Below are positions 11,756-27,020 of a DNA stretch of 64,000 nt, piece by piece. The stretch's first letter is position 1. Each line of letters starts with the position of its first letter. This DNA comes from Paragordius varius. Its lineage: Eukaryota > Nematomorpha. The position numbers were made by a program, and so were the translations under genes. Where the stretch lies: positions 682,001 through 746,000 of the forward strand of contig OZ176054.1 in assembly GCA_964247055.1 (NCBI GenBank). The letters run 5' to 3'. A model generated the notes under the pieces. That model saw nothing but the letters and a program-made list of their open reading frames with translations. It was not told where the DNA came from and did no database searches.

Positions 11756-14661
11756 ACCAATATCCGATTTTTAAGGACAAAGTTTATTTTGAGTATTGAT
11801 GCGACTAGTTTAACACATTAATTTTTAAAGTATCGTTGTAAAAATCGGATATGAAAGAGTTTGTCAAACTATCTCTATATTTTGATGTAGTCTTACTAAG
11901 AGAATGTATAAAAAATAATTTTGTTCACCGGTGACCAATATCCGATTTTTAAGGACAAAGTTTAACTTGAGTATTGATGCGATTTATTGATACGACTAGT
12001 TTTATACATTAATTTTTAAAGTATCGATGTAAAAATCGGATATGAAAGAGTTTGTCAAACTATCTCTATATTTTGATGTAGTCTTGCTAAGAGAATATAT
12101 AAAAAATAATTTTGTTCACCGGTGACGAATATCCGATTTTTAAGGACAAAGTTTAATTTGAGTATTGATGCGACTAGTTTACTACCATAATTTTTAAAGT
12201 ATCGTTGTAAAAATCGGATATGAAAGAGTTTGTCAAACTATCTCTATATTTTGATGTAGTCTTGCTAAGAGAATATATAAAAAATAATTTTGTTCACCGG
12301 TGACCAATATCCGATTTTTAAGGACAAAGTTTAATTTGAGTATTGATGCGACTAGTTTACTACCATAATTTTTAAAGTATCGTTTTAAAAATCGGATATG
12401 AAAGAGTTTGTCAAACTATCTCTATATTTTGATGTAGTCTTATTAAGAGAATGTATAAAAAATAGTTTTGTTCACCGGTGACCAATATCCGATTTTTAAG
12501 GACAAAGTTTAACTTGAGTATTGATGCGACTGGTTTAATACCATAATTTTTAAAGTATCGTTGTAAAAATCGGATATGAAAAAGTTTGTCAAACTATCCC
12601 TATATTTTGATGTAGTCTTACTAAGAGAATGTATAAAAAATAATTTTGTTGACCGGTGACCAATATCCGATTATTAAGGACAAAGTTTAACTTGAGTATT
12701 GATGCGATTTATTGATACGACTTTTTATACATTAATTTTTAAAGTATCGTTGTAAAAATCGGATATGAAAGAGTTTGTCAAACTATCTCTATATTTTTAT
12801 GTAGTCTTGCTAAGAGAATATATAAAAAATAATTTTGTTCACCGGTGACCAAGATCCGATTTTTAAGGACAAAGTTTAACTTGAGTATTGATGCGACTGG
12901 TTTAATACCATAATTTTTAAAGTATCGTTGTAAAAATCGGATATGAAAGAGTTTGTCAAACTATCTCTATATTTTGATGTAGTCTTACTAAGAGAATGTA
13001 TAAAAAATAATTTTGTTCACCGGTCACCAATATCCGATTTTTAAGGACAAAGTTTAACTTGAGTATTGATGCGACTTATTGATACGACTAGTTTTATATA
13101 TTAATTTATAAAGTATCGTTGTAAAAATCGGATATGAAAGAGTTTGTCAAACTATCTCTATATTTTGATGTAGTCTTGTTAAGAGAATATATAAAAAATA
13201 ATTTTGTTCACCGGTGACCAATATCCGATTTTTAAGGACAAAGTTTAATTTGAGTATTGATGCGACTAGTTTACTACCATAATTTTTAAAGTATCGTTTT
13301 AAAAATCGGATATGAAAGAGTTTGTCAAACTATCTCTATATTTTGATGTAGTCTTATTAAGAGAATGTATAAAAAATAGTTTTGTTCACCGGTGACCAAT
13401 ATCCGATTTTTAAGGACAAAGTTTAACTTGAGTATTGATGCGACTAGTTTAACACATTAATTTTTAAAGTATCGTTGTAAAAATCGGATATGAAAGAGTT
13501 TGTCAAACTATCTCTATATTTTGATGTAGTCTTACTAAGAGAATGTATAAAAAATAATTTTGTTCACCGGTGACCAATATTCGATTTTTAAGGACAAAGT
13601 TTAACTTGAGTATTGATGCGACTAGTTTTATACATTAATTTTTAAAGTATCGTTGTAAAAATCGGATATGAAAGAGTTTGTCAAACTATCTCTATATTTT
13701 GATGTAGTCTTGCTAAGAGAATATATAAAAAATAATTTTGTTCACCGGTGACCAATATCCGATTTTTAAGGACAAAGTTTAATTTGAGTATTGATGCGAC
13801 TAGTTTACTACCATAATTTTTAAAGTATCGTTTTAAAAATCGGATATGAAAGAGTTTGTCAAACTATCTCTATATTTTGATGTAGTCTTATTAAGAGAAT
13901 GTATAAAAAATAGTTTTGTTCACCGGTGACCAATATCCGATTTTTAAGGACAAAGTTTAACTTGAGTATTGATGCGACTAGTTTAATACCATAATTTTTA
14001 AAGTATCGTTGTAAAAATCGGATATGAAAAAGTTTGTCAAACTATCCCTATATTTTGATGTAGTCTTACTAAGAGAATGTATAAAAAATAATTTTGTTGA
14101 CCGGTGACCAATATCCGATTATTAAGGACAAAGTTTAACTTGAGTATTGATGCGATTTATTGATACGACTTTTTATACATTAATTTTTAAAGTATCGTTG
14201 TAAAAATCGGATATGAAAGAGTTTGTCAAACTATCTCTATATTTTTATGTAGTCTTGCTAAGAGAATATATAAAAAATAATTTTGTTCACCGGTGACCAA
14301 TATCCGATTTTTAAGGACAAAGTTTATTTTGAGTATTGATGCGACTAGTTTAACACATTAATTTTTAAAGTATCGTTGTAAAAATCGGATATGAAAGAGT
14401 TTGTCAAACTATCTCTATATTTTGATGTAGTCTTACTAAGAGAATGTATAAAAAATAATTTTGTTCACCGGTGACCAATATCCGATTTTTAAGGACAAAG
14501 TTTAACTTGAGTATTGATGCGATTTATTGATACGACTAGTTTTATACATTAATTTTTAAAGTATCGATGTAAAAATCGGATATGAAAGAGTTTGTCAAAC
14601 TATCTCTATATTTTGATGTAGTCTTGCTAAGAGAATATATAAAAAATAATTTTGTTCACCG
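11756..14661 (+). repeat. Satellite, shuffled copies of neighbouring blocks
   Basis: Contains recombined pieces of the preceding 1270-bp unit (CGTTTTAAAAATCGG at about 12380, 13295 and 13825; GACCGGTGACC at about 12650 and 14100) and pieces resembling 8.1-8.5 kb. The order is not a simple repeat of one unit. No gene is visible. Confidence 0.85.
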
Positions 14662-16465
14662 GTGACGAATATCCGATTTTTAAGGACAAAGTTTAATTTG
14701 AGTATTGATGCGACTAGTTTACTACCATAATTTTTAAAGTATCGTTGTAAAAATCGGATATGAAAGAGTTTGTCAAACTATCTCTATATTTTGATGTAGT
14801 CTTACTAACAGAATGTATAAAAAATAATTTTGTTCACCGGTGACCAAGATCCGATTTTTAAGGACAAAGTTTAACTTGAGTATTGATGCGACTGGTTTAA
14901 TACCATAATTTTTAAAGTATAGTTGTAAAAATCGGATATGAAAGAGTTTGTCAAACTATCTCTATATTTTGATGTAGTCTTACTAAGAGAATGTATAAAA
15001 AATTATTTTGTTCACCGGTGACCAATATCCGATTTTTAAGGACAAAGTTTAACTTGAGTATTGATGCGACTTATTGATACGACTAGTTTTATATATTAAT
15101 TTATAAATTATCGTTGTAAAAATCGGATATGAAAGAGTTTGTCAAACTATCTCTATATTTTGATGTAGTCTTGCTAAGAAAATATATAAAAAATAATTTT
15201 GTTCACCGGTGACCAATATCCGATTTTTAAGGACAAAATTTAATTTGAGTATTGATGCTACTAGTTTAATACCATAATTTTTAAAGTTAGTTGTAAAAAT
15301 CGGATATGAAAGAGTTTGTCAAACTATCTCTATATTTTGATGTAGTCTTACTAAGAGAATGTATAAAAAATAATTTTGTTCACCGGTGACCAAGATCCGA
15401 TTTTTAAGGACAAAGTTTAACTTGAGTATTGATGCGACTGGTTTAATACCATAATTTTTAAAGTATCGTTGTAAAAATCGGATATGAAAGAGTTTGTCAA
15501 ACTATCTCTATATTTTGATGTAGTCTTACTAAGAGAATGTATAAAAAATAATTTTGTTCACCGGTGACGAATATCCGATTTTTAAGGACAAAGTTTAATT
15601 TGAGTATTGATGCGACTAGTTTACTACCATAATTTTTAAAGTATCGTTGTAAAAATCGGATATGAAAGAGTTTGTCAAACTATCTCTATATTTTGATGTA
15701 GTCTTACTAACAGAATGTATAAAAAATAATTTTGTTCACCGGTGACCAAGATCCGATTTTTAAGGACAAAGTTTAACTTGAGTATTGATGCGACTGGTTT
15801 AATACCATAATTTTTAAAGTATAGTTGTAAAAATCGGATATGAAAGAGTTTGTCAAACTATCTCTATATTTTGATGTAGTCTTACTAAGAGAATGTATAA
15901 AAAATTATTTTGTTCACCGGTGACCAATATCCGATTTTTAAGGACAAAGTTTAACTTGAGTATTGATGCGACTTATTGATACGACTAGTTTTATATATTA
16001 ATTTATAAATTATCGTTGTAAAAATCGGATATGAAAGAGTTTGTCAAACTATCTCTATATTTTGATGTAGTCTTGCTAAGAAAATATATAAAAAATAATT
16101 TTGTTCACCGGTGACCAATATCCGATTTTTAAGGACAAAATTTAATTTGAGTATTGATGCTACTAGTTTAATACCATAATTTTTAAAGTTAGTTGTAAAA
16201 ATCGGATATGAAAGAGTTTGTCAAACTATCTCTATATTTTGATGTAGTCTTACTAAGAGAATGTATAAAAAATAATTTTGTTCACCGGTGACCAAGATCC
16301 GATTTTTAAGGACAAAGTTTAACTTGAGTATTGATGCGACTGGTTTAATACCATAATTTTTAAAGTATCGTTGTAAAAATCGGATATGAAAGAGTTTGTC
16401 AAACTATCTCTATATTTTGATGTAGTCTTACTAAGAGAATGTATAAAAAATAATTTTGTTCACCG
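14662..16465 (+). repeat. 902-bp five-monomer higher-order repeat (two copies)
   Basis: Copy 1 at about 14662-15563 and copy 2 at about 15564-16465. Both start at the rare GTGACGAATATCC and then carry TTACTAACAGAATG, AAAGTATAGTTG, the TATATTAATTTATAAATTATCG form and GACAAAATTTAATTTGAG in the same order. Confidence 0.9.
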
Positions 16466-19400
16466 GTGACCAATATCCGATTTTTAAGGACAAAGTTTAA
16501 CTTGAGTATTGATGCGACTTATTGATACGACTAGTTTTATATATTAATTTATAAAGTATCGTTGTAAAAATCGGATATGAAAGAGTTTGTCAAACTATCT
16601 CTATATTTTGATGTAGTCTTGTTAAGAGAATGTATAAAAAATAATTTTGTTCACCGGTGACCAATATCCGATTTTTAACGACAAAGTTTTACTTGAGTAT
16701 TGATGCGACTAGTTTAATACATTAATTTTTATCGTATCGTTGTAAAAATCGGATATGAAAGAGTTTGTCAAACTATCTCTATATTTTGATGTAGTCTTAC
16801 TAAGAGAATGTATAAAAAAAAATTTTGTTCACCGGTGACCAAAATCCGATTTTTAAGGACAAAGATTAACTTGAGTTTTGATGCGACTGGTTTAATACCA
16901 TAATTTTTAAAGTTAGTTGTAAAAATCGGATATGAAAGAGTTTGTCAAACTATCTCTATATTTTGATGTAGTCTTACTAAGAGAATGTATAAAAAATAAT
17001 TTTGTTCACCGGTGACCAAGATCCGATTTTTAAGGACAAAGTTTAACTTGAGTATTGATGCGACTGGTTTAATACCATAATTTTTAAAGTATCGTTGTAA
17101 AAATCGGATATGAAAGAGTTTGTCAAACTATCTCTATATTTTGATGTAGTCTTACTAAGAGAATGTATAAAAAATAATTTTGTTCACCGGTGACCAATAT
17201 CCGATTTTTAAGGACAAAGTTTAACTTGAGTATTGATGCGATTTATTGATACGACTTTTTTTACATTAATTTTTAAAGTATCGTTGTAAAAATCGAATAT
17301 GAAAGAGTTTGTCAAACTATCTCTATATTTTGATGTAGTCTTGCTAAGAGAATATATAAAAAATAATTTTGTTCACCGGTGACCAATATTCGATTTTTAA
17401 GGACAAAGATTAACTTGAGTATTGATGCGACTAGTTTAACACATTAATTTTTAAAGTATCGTTGTAAAAATCGGATATGAAAGAGTTTGTAAAACTATCT
17501 CTATATTTTGATGTAGTCTTACTAAGAGAATGTATAAAAAATAATTTTGTTCACCGGTGACCAATATTCGATTTTTAAGGACAAAGTTTAACTTGAGTAT
17601 TGATGCGACTAGTTTTATACATTAATTTTTAAAGTATCGTTGTAAAAATCGGATATGAAAGAGTTTGTCAAACTATCTCTATATTTTGATGTAGTCTTGC
17701 TAAGAGAATATATAAAAAATAATTTTGTTCACCGGTGACCAATATCCGATTTTTAAGGACAAAGTTTAATTTGAGTATTGATGCGACTAGTTTACTACCA
17801 TAATTTTTAAAGTATCGTTGTAAAAATCGGATATGAAAGAGTTTGTCAAACTATCTCTATATTTTGATGTAGTCTTATTAAGAGAATGTATAAAAAATAG
17901 TTTTGTTCACCGGTGACCAATATCCGATTTTTAAGGACAAAGTTTAACTTGAGTATTGATGCGACTGGTTTAATACCATAATTTTTAAAGTATCGTTGTA
18001 AAAATCGGATATGAAAGAGTTTGTCAAACTATCCCTATATTTTGATGTAGTCTTACTAAGAGAATGTATAAAAAATAATTTTGTTGACCGGTGACCAATA
18101 TCCGATTATTAAGGACAAAGTTTAACTTGAGTATTGATGCGATTTATTGATACGACTTTTTATACATTAATTTTTAAAGTATCGTTGTAAAAATCGGATA
18201 TGAAAGAGTTTGTCAAACTATCTCTATATTTTTATGTAGTCTTGCTAAGAGAATATATAAAAAATAATTTTGTTCACCGGTGACCAATATCCGATTTTTA
18301 AGGACAAAGTTTATTTTGAGTATTGATGCGACTAGTTTAACACATTAATTTTTAAAGTATCGTTGTAAAAATCGGATATGAAAGAGTTTGTCAAACTATC
18401 TCTATATTTTGATGTAGTCTTACTAAGAGAATGTATAAATAATTTTGTTCACCGGTGACCAATATCCGATTATTAAGGAGAAAGTTTAACTTGAGTATTG
18501 ATGCGATTTATTGATACGACTTTTTATACATTAATTTTTAAAGTATCGTTGTAAAAATCGGATATGAAAGAGTTTGTCAAACTATCTCTATATTTTGATG
18601 TAGTCTTGCTGAGAGAATATATAAAAAATAATTTTGTTCACCGGTGACCAATATCCGATTTTTAAGGACAAAATTTAATTTGAGTATTGATGCTACTAGT
18701 TTAATACCATAATTTTTAAAGTTAGTTGTAAAAATCGGATATGAAAGAGTTTGTCAAACTATCTCTATATTTTGATGTAGTCTTACTAAGAGAATGTATA
18801 AAAAATAATTTTGTTCACCGGTGACCAAGATCCGATTTTTAAGGACAAAGTTTAACTTGAGTATTGATGCGACTGGTTTAATACCATAATTTTTAAAGTA
18901 TCGTTGTAAAAATCGGATATGAAAGAGTTTGTCAAACTATCTCTATATTTTGATGTAGTCTTACTAAGAGAATGTATAAAAAATAATTTTGTTCACCGGT
19001 GACCAATATCCGATTTTTAAGGACAAAGTTTAACTTGAGTATTGATGCGACTTATTGATACGACTAGTTTTATATATTAATTTATAAAGTATCGTTGTAA
19101 AAATCGGATATGAAAGAGTTTGTCAAACTATCTCTATATTTTGATGTAGTCTTGTTAAGAGAATGTATAAAAAATAATTTTGTTCACCGGTGACCAATAT
19201 CCGATTTTTAACGACAAAGTTTAACTTGAGTATTGATGCGACTAGTTTAATACATTAATTTTTAAAGTATCGTTGTAAAAATCGGATATGAAAGAGTTTG
19301 TCAAACTATCTCTATATTTTGATGTAGTCTTACTAAGAGAATGTATAAAAAAAAATTTTGTTCACCGGTGACCAAAATCCGATTTTTAAGGACAAAGATT

Positions 19401-22400
19401 AACTTGAGTATTGATGCGACTGGTTTAATACCATAATTTTTAAAGTATCGTTGTAAAAATCGGATATGAAAGAGTTTGTCAAACTATCTCTATATTTTGA
19501 TGTAGTCTTACTAAGAGAATGTATAAAAAATTATTTTGTTCACCGGTGACCAATATCCGATTTTTAAGGACAAAGTTTAACTTGAGTATTGATGCGACTT
19601 ATTGATACGACTAGTTTTATATATTAATTTATAAAGTATCGTTGTAAAAATCGGATATGAAAGAGTTTGTCAAACTATCTCTATATTTTGATGTGGTCTT
19701 GCTAAGAGAATGTATAAAAAATTATTTTGTTCACCGGTGACCAATATTCGATTTTTAAGGACAAAGTTTAACTTGAGTATTGATGCGACTAGTTTAACAC
19801 ATTAATTTTTAAAGTTTCGTTGTAAAAATCGGATATGAAAGAGTTTGTCAAACTATCTCTATATTTTGATGTAGTCTTACTAAGAGAATGTATAAAAAAT
19901 AATTTTGTTCACCGGTGACCAATATTCGATTTTTAAGGACAAAGTTTAACTTGAGTACTGATGCGACTAGTTTTATACATTAATTTTTAAAGTATCGTTG
20001 TAAAAATCGGATATGAAAGAGTTTGCCAAACTATCTCTATATTTTGAGGTAGTCCTACTAAGAGAATGTATACAAAATAATTTTGTTCACCGGTGACCAA
20101 TATCCGATTATTAAGGACAAAGTTTAACTTGAGTATTGATGCGACTTATTGATACGACTAGTTTTATATATTAATTTATAAAGTATCGTTGTAAAAATCG
20201 GATATGAAAGAGTTTGTCAAACTATCTCTATATTTTGATGTAGTCTTGCTGAGAGAATATATAAAAAATAATTTTGTTCACCGGTGACCAATATCCGATT
20301 TTTAAGGACAAAGTTTATTTTGAGTATTGATGCGACTAGTTTAATACATTAATTTTTAAAGTATCGTTGTAAAAATCGGATATGAAAGAGTTTGTCAAAC
20401 TATTTCTATATTTTGATGTAGTCTTACTAAGAGAATGTATAAAAAATAATTTTGTTCACCGGTGACCAATATTCGATTTTTAAGGACAAAGTTTAACTTG
20501 AGTATTGATGCGACTAGTTTAACACATTAATTTTTAAAGTATCGTTGTAAAAATCGGATATGAAAGAGTTTGTCAAACTATCTCTATATTTTGATGTAGT
20601 CTTGCTAAGAGAATATATAAAAAATAATTTTGTTCACCGGTGACCAATATCCGATTTTTAAGGACAAAGTTTAATTTGAGTATTGATGCGACTAGTTTAA
20701 TAACATAATTTTTAAAGTTAGTTGTAAAAATCGGATATGAAAGAGTTTGTCAAACTATCTCTATATTTTGATGTAGTCTTACTAAGAGAATGTATAAAAA
20801 ATAATTTTGTTCACCGGTGACCAAGATCCAATTTTTAAGGACAAAGTTTAACTTGAGTATTGATGCGACTGGTTTAATACCATAATTTTAAAAGTATCGT
20901 TGTAAAAATCGGATATGAAAGAGTTTGTCAAACTATCTCTATATTTTGTTGTAGTCTTACTAAGAGAATGTATAAAAAATAGTTTTGTTCACCGGTGACC
21001 AATATCCGATTTTTAAGGACAAAGTTTAACTTGAGTATTGATGCGACTGGTTTAATACCATAATTTTTAAAGTATCGTTGAAATCGGATATGAAAGAGTT
21101 TGTCAAACTATCTCTATATTTTGATGTAGTCTTGCTAAGAGAATGTATAAAAAATAATTTTGTTCACCGGTGACCAATATCCGATTTTTAAGGAAAAGTT
21201 TAACTTGAGTATTGATGCGACTAGTTTAATACATTAATTTTTAAAGTATCGTTGTAAAAATCGGATATGAAAGAGTTTGTCAAACTATCTCGATATTTTG
21301 ATGTAGTCTTACTAAGAGAATGTATAAAAAATAGTTTTGTTCACCGGTGACCAATATCCGATTTTTAAGGACAAAGTTTAACTTGAGTATTGATGCGACT
21401 GGTTGAATACCATAATTTTTAAGGTATCGTTGTAAAAATCGGATATGAAAGAGTTTGTCAAACTATCTCTATATTTTGATGTAGTCTTACTAAGAGAATG
21501 TATATAAAATAATTTTGTTCACCGGTGACCAATATCCGATTTTTAAGGACAAAGTTTAACTTGAGTATTGATGCGACTGGTTTAATACCATAATTTTTAA
21601 AGTATCGTTGAAATCGGATATGAAAGAGTTTGTCAAACTATCTCTATATTTTGATGTAGTCTTACTAAGAGAATGTATAAAAAATAATTTTGTTCACCGG
21701 TGACCAATATCCGATTTTTAAGGACAAAGTTTAACTTGAGTATTGATGCGACTAGTTTAATACATTAATTTTTAAAGTATCGTTGTAAAAATCGGATATG
21801 AAAGAGTTTGTCAAACTATCTCTATATTTTGTTGTAGTCTTACTAAGAGAATGTATAAAAAATAGTTTTGTTCACCGGTGACCAATATCCGATTTTTAAG
21901 GACAAAGTTTAACTTGAGTATTGATGCGACTGGTTTAATACCATAATTTTTAAAGTATCGTTGAAATCGGATATGAAAGAGTTTGTCAAACTATCTCTAT
22001 ATTTTGATGTAGTCTTACTAAGAGAATGTATAAAAAATAATTTTGTTCACCGGTGACCAATATCCGATTTTTAAGGACAAAGTTTAACTTGAGTATTGAT
22101 GCGACTGGTTTAATACCATAATTTTTAAAGTATCGTTGAAATCGGATATGAAAGAGTTTGTCAAACTATCTCTATATTTTGATGTAGTCTTACTAAGAGA
22201 ATGTATAAAAAATAATTTTGTTCACCGGTGACCAATATCCGATTTTTAAGGACAAAGTTTAACTTGAGTATTGATGCGACTAGTTTAATACATTAATTTT
22301 TAAAGTATCGTTGTAAAAATCGGATATGAAAGAGTTTGTCAAACTATCTCTATATTTTGATGTAGTCTTACTAAGAGAATGTATAAAAAATAATTTTGTT

Positions 22401-22434
22401 CACCGGTGACCAATATCCGATTTTTAAGGACAAA
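16466..22434 (+). repeat. Satellite, mixed monomer order
   Basis: Basic, ACTGG-type and 191-bp forms alternate. Several blocks echo earlier ones: 16.5-16.7 kb resembles the 1270-bp unit, with TTTTTAACGACAAAG and TTTTTATCGTATCG, and 17.4-18.3 kb resembles 7.2-8.15 kb. From about 20.9 kb the ACTGG form with the TCGTTGAAATCGG deletion becomes frequent. No gene is visible. Confidence 0.85.
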
Positions 22435-23150
22435 GTTTAATTTGAGTATTGATGCGACTAGTTTAATACATTAATTTTTAAAGTATCGTTGTAAAAATTC
22501 GATATGAAAGAGTTTGTCAAACTATCTCTATATTTTGATGTAGTCTTACTAAGAGAATGTATAAAAAATAGTTTTGTTCACCGGTGACCAATATCCGATT
22601 TTTAAGGACAAAGTTTAACTTGAGTATTGATGCGACTGGTTTAATACCATAATTTTTAAAGTATCGTTGTAAAAATCGGATATGAAAAAGTTTGTAAAAC
22701 TATCTCTATATTTTGATGTAGTCTTACTAAGAGAATGTATAAAAAATAGTTTTGTTCACCGGTGACCAATATCCGATTTTTAAGGACAAAGTTTAACTTG
22801 AGTATTGATGCGACTAGTTTAATACATTAATTTTTAAAGTATCGTTGTAAAAATTCGATATGAAAGAGTTTGTCAAACTATCTCTATATTTTGATGTAGT
22901 CTTACTAAGAGAATGTATAAAAAATAGTTTTGTTCACCGGTGACCAATATCCGATTTTTAAGGACAAAGTTTAACTTGAGTATTGATGCGACTGGTTTAA
23001 TACCATAATTTTTAAAGTATCGTTGTAAAAATCGGATATGAAAAAGTTTGTAAAACTATCTCTATATTTTGATGTAGTCTTACTAAGAGAATGTATAAAA
23101 AATTATTTTGTTCACCGGTGACCAATATCCGATTTTTAAGGACAAAGTTT
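22435..23150 (+). repeat. 356-bp dimeric higher-order repeat (two copies)
   Basis: A pair of monomers, one with GTAAAAATTCGATATG (22491, again 22847) and one with GATATGAAAAAGTTTGTAAAA, repeats with a period of 356 bp, twice the monomer. A single further copy of the pair lies at about 25.45-25.8 kb. Confidence 0.85.
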
Positions 23151-25330
23151 AACTTGAGTATTGATGCGACTGGTTTAATACCATAATTTTTAATGTATCG
23201 TTGAAAGCGGATATGAAAGAGTTTGTCAAACTATCTCTATATTTTGATGTAGTCTTACTAAGAGAATGTATAAAAAATAATTTTGTTCACCGGTGACCAA
23301 TATCTGATTTTTAAGGACAAAGTTTAACTTGAGTATTGATGCTACTAGTTTAATACATTAATTTTTTAAGTATCGTTGTAAAAATCGGATATGAAAGAGT
23401 TTGTCAAACTATCTCTATATTTTGATGTAGTCTTACTAAGAGAATGTAAAAAAAATAGTTTTGTTCACCGGTGACCAATATCCGATTTTTAAGGACAATG
23501 TTTAGCTTGAGTATTGATGCGACTAGTTTTATACATTAATTTTTAAAGTATCGTTGTAAAAATCGGATATGAAAGAGTTTGTCAAACTATTTCTATATTT
23601 TTATGTAGTCTTACTAAGAGAATGTATAAAAAATAATTTTGTTCAGCGGTGACCAATATCCGATTTTTAAGGATAAAGTTTAACTTGAGTATTGATGCGA
23701 CTGGTTTAATACCATAATTTTTAAAGTATCGTTGTAAAAATCGGATATGAAAGAGTTTGTCAAACTATCTCTATATTTTGATGTAGTCTTACTAAGAGAA
23801 TGTAAAAAAAATTATTTTGTTCACCGGTGACCAATATCCGATTTTTAAGGACAAAGTTTAACTTGAGTATTGATGCGACTTATTGATACGACTAGTTTTA
23901 TATATTAATTTATAAAGTATCGTTGTAAAAATCGGATATGAAAGAGTTTGTCAAACTATCTCTATATTTTGATGTAGTCTTGCTAAGAGAATGTATAAAA
24001 AATAGTTTTGTTCACCGGTGACCAATATCCGATTTTTAAGGATAAAGTTTAACTTGAGTATTGATGCGACTAGTTTAATACATTAATTTTTAAAGTATCG
24101 TTGTAAAAATCGGATATGAAAGAGTTTGTCCAACTATCTCTATATTTTGATGTAGTCTTACTAAGAGAATGTATAAAAAATTATTTTGTTCACCGGTGAC
24201 CAATATCCGATTTTTAAGGACAAAGTTTAACTTGAGTATTGATGCGACTAGTTTAATACATTAATTTTTAAAGTATCGTTGTAAAAATCGGATATGAAAG
24301 AGTTTGTCAAACTATCTCTATATTTTGATGTAGTCTTACTAAGAGAATGTATAAAAAATAATTTTGTTCACCGGTGACCAATATCCGATTTTTAAGGACA
24401 AAGTTTAACCTAGTATTGATGCGACTAGTTTAATACATTAATTTTTAAAGTATCGTTGTAAAAATCGGATATGAAAGAGTTTGTCAAACTATCTCTATAT
24501 TTTGTTGTAGTCTTACTAAGAGAATGTATAAAAAATAGTTTTGTTCACCGGTGACCAATATCGTATTTTTAAGGACAAAGTTTAACTTGAGTATTGATGC
24601 GACTGGTTTAATACCATAATTTTTAATGTATCGTTGAAATCGGATATGAAAGAGTTTGTCAAACTATCTCTATATTTTGATGTAGTCTTACTAAGAGAAT
24701 GTATAAAAAATAATTTTGTTCACCGGTGACCAATATCCGATTTTTAAGGACAAAGGTTAACTTGAGTATTGATGCTACTAGTTTAATACATTAATTTTTT
24801 AAGTATCGTTGTAAAAATCGGATATGAAAGAGTTTGTCAAACTATCTCTATATTTTGATGTAGTCTTACTAAGAGAATGTATAAAAAATAGTTTTGTTCA
24901 CCGGTGACCAATATCCGATTTTTAAGGACAATGTTTAGCTTGAGTATTGATGCGACTAGTTTTATACATTAATTTTTAAAGTATCGTTGTAAAAATCGGA
25001 TATGAAAGAGTTTGTCAAACTATTTCTATATTTTTATGTAGTCTTTCTAAGAGAATGTATAAAAAATAATTTTGTTCAGCGGTGACCAATATCCGATTTT
25101 TAAGGATAAAGTTTAACTTGAGTATTGATGCGACTGGTTTAATACCATAATTTTTAAAGTATCGTTGTAAAAATCGGATATGAAAGAGTTTGTCAAACTA
25201 TCTCTATATTTTGATGTAGTCTTACTAAGAGAATGTATTAAAAATTATTTTGTTCACCGGTGACCAATATCCGATTTTTAAGGACAAAGTTTAACTTGAG
25301 TATTGATGCGACTTATTGATACGACTAGTT
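23151..25330 (+). repeat. About 745-bp satellite block duplicated 1433 bp apart
   Basis: The segment at about 23150-23890 recurs at about 24580-25325. Shared rare variants are TAATGTATCG (23191 and 24624), GACAATGTTTAGCTTGAG (23494 and 24927) and TTCAGCGGTGACC. The copies part within the ACTTATTGATACGACTAG hotspot. Confidence 0.85.
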
Positions 25331-27020
25331 TAATACCATAATTTTTAAAGTATCGTTGAAATCGGATATGAAAGAGTTTGTCAAACTATCTCTATATTTT
25401 GATGTAGTCTTACTAAGAGAATGTATAAAAAATAATTTTGTTCACCGGTGACCAATATCCGATTTTTAAGGACAAAGTTTAATTTGAGTATTGATGCGAC
25501 TAGTTTAATACATTAATTTTTAAAGTATCGTTGTAAAAATTCGATATGAAAGAGTTTGTCAAACTATCTCTATATTTTGATGTAGTCTTACTAAGAGAAT
25601 GTATAAAAAATAGTTTTGTTCACCGGTGACCAATATCCGATTTTTAAGGACAAAGTTTAACTTGAGTATTGATGCGACTGGTTTAATACCATAATTTTTA
25701 AAGTATCGTTGTAAAAATCGGATATGAAAAAGTTTGTAAAACTATCTCTATATTTTGATGTAGTCTTACTAAGAGAATGTATAAAAAATTATTTTGTTCA
25801 CCGGTGAACAATATCCGATTTTTAAGGACAAAGTTTAACTTGAGTATTGATGCGACTGGTTTAATACCATAATTTTTAATGTATCGTTGAAATCGGATAT
25901 GAAAGAGTTTGTCAAACTATCTCTATATTTTGATGTAGTCTTACTAAGAGAATGTATAAAAAATAATTTTGTTCACCGGTGACCAATATCCGATTTTTAA
26001 GGACAAAGTTTAACTTGAGTATTGATGCTACTAGTTTAATACATTAATTTTTAAAGTTAGTTGTAAAAATCGGATATGAAAGAGTTTGTCAAACTATCTC
26101 TATATTTTGATGTAGTCTTACTAAGAGAATGTATAAAAAATAATTTTGTTCACCGGTGACCAAGATCCGATTTTTAAGGACAAAGTTTAACTTGAGTATT
26201 GATGCGACTGGTTTAATACCATAATTTTTAAAGTATCGTTGTAAAAATCGGATATGAAAGAGTTTGTCAAACTATCTCTATATTTTGATGTAGTCTTACT
26301 AAGAGAATGTATAAAAAATTATTTTGTTCACCGGTGACCAATATCCGATTTTTAAGGACAAAGTTTAACTTGAGTATTGATGCCACTTATTGATACGACT
26401 AGTTTTATATATTAATTTATAAAGTATCGTTGTAAAAATCGGATATGAAAGAATTTGTCAAACTATCTCTATATTTTGATGTAGTCTTGCTAAGAGAATG
26501 TATAAAAAATAATTTTGTTCACCGGTGACCAATATCCGATTTTTAAGGACAAAGTTTAACTTGAGTATTGATGCGACTAGTTTAATACATTAATTTTTAA
26601 AGTATCGTTGTAAAAATCGGATATGAAAGAGTTTGTCAAACTATCTCTATATTTTGATGTAGTCTTACTAAGAGAATGTATAAAATATAGTTTTGTTCAC
26701 CGGTGACCAATATCCGATTTTTAAGGACAAAGTTTAACTTGAGTATTGATGCGACTGGTTTAATACCATAATTTTTAAGGTATCGTTGTAAAAATCGGAT
26801 ATGAAAGAGTTTGTCAAACTATCTCTATATTTTGATGTAGTCTTACTAAGAGAATGTATATAAAATAATTTTGTTCACCGGTGACAAATATCCGATTTTT
26901 AAGGACAAAGTTTAACTTGAGTATTGATGCGACTGGTTTAATACCATAATTTTTAAAGTATCGTTGAAATCGGATATGAAAGAGTTTGTCAAACTATCTC
27001 TATATTTTGATGTAGTCTTA
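25331..27020 (+). repeat. Satellite, mixed monomer order
   Basis: Mostly ACTGG and basic forms, with one copy of the 22.4-23.1 kb pair, a TATATAAAATAATTTTG variant and GATCCGATTTTTAAGG variants. No gene is visible. Confidence 0.85.
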
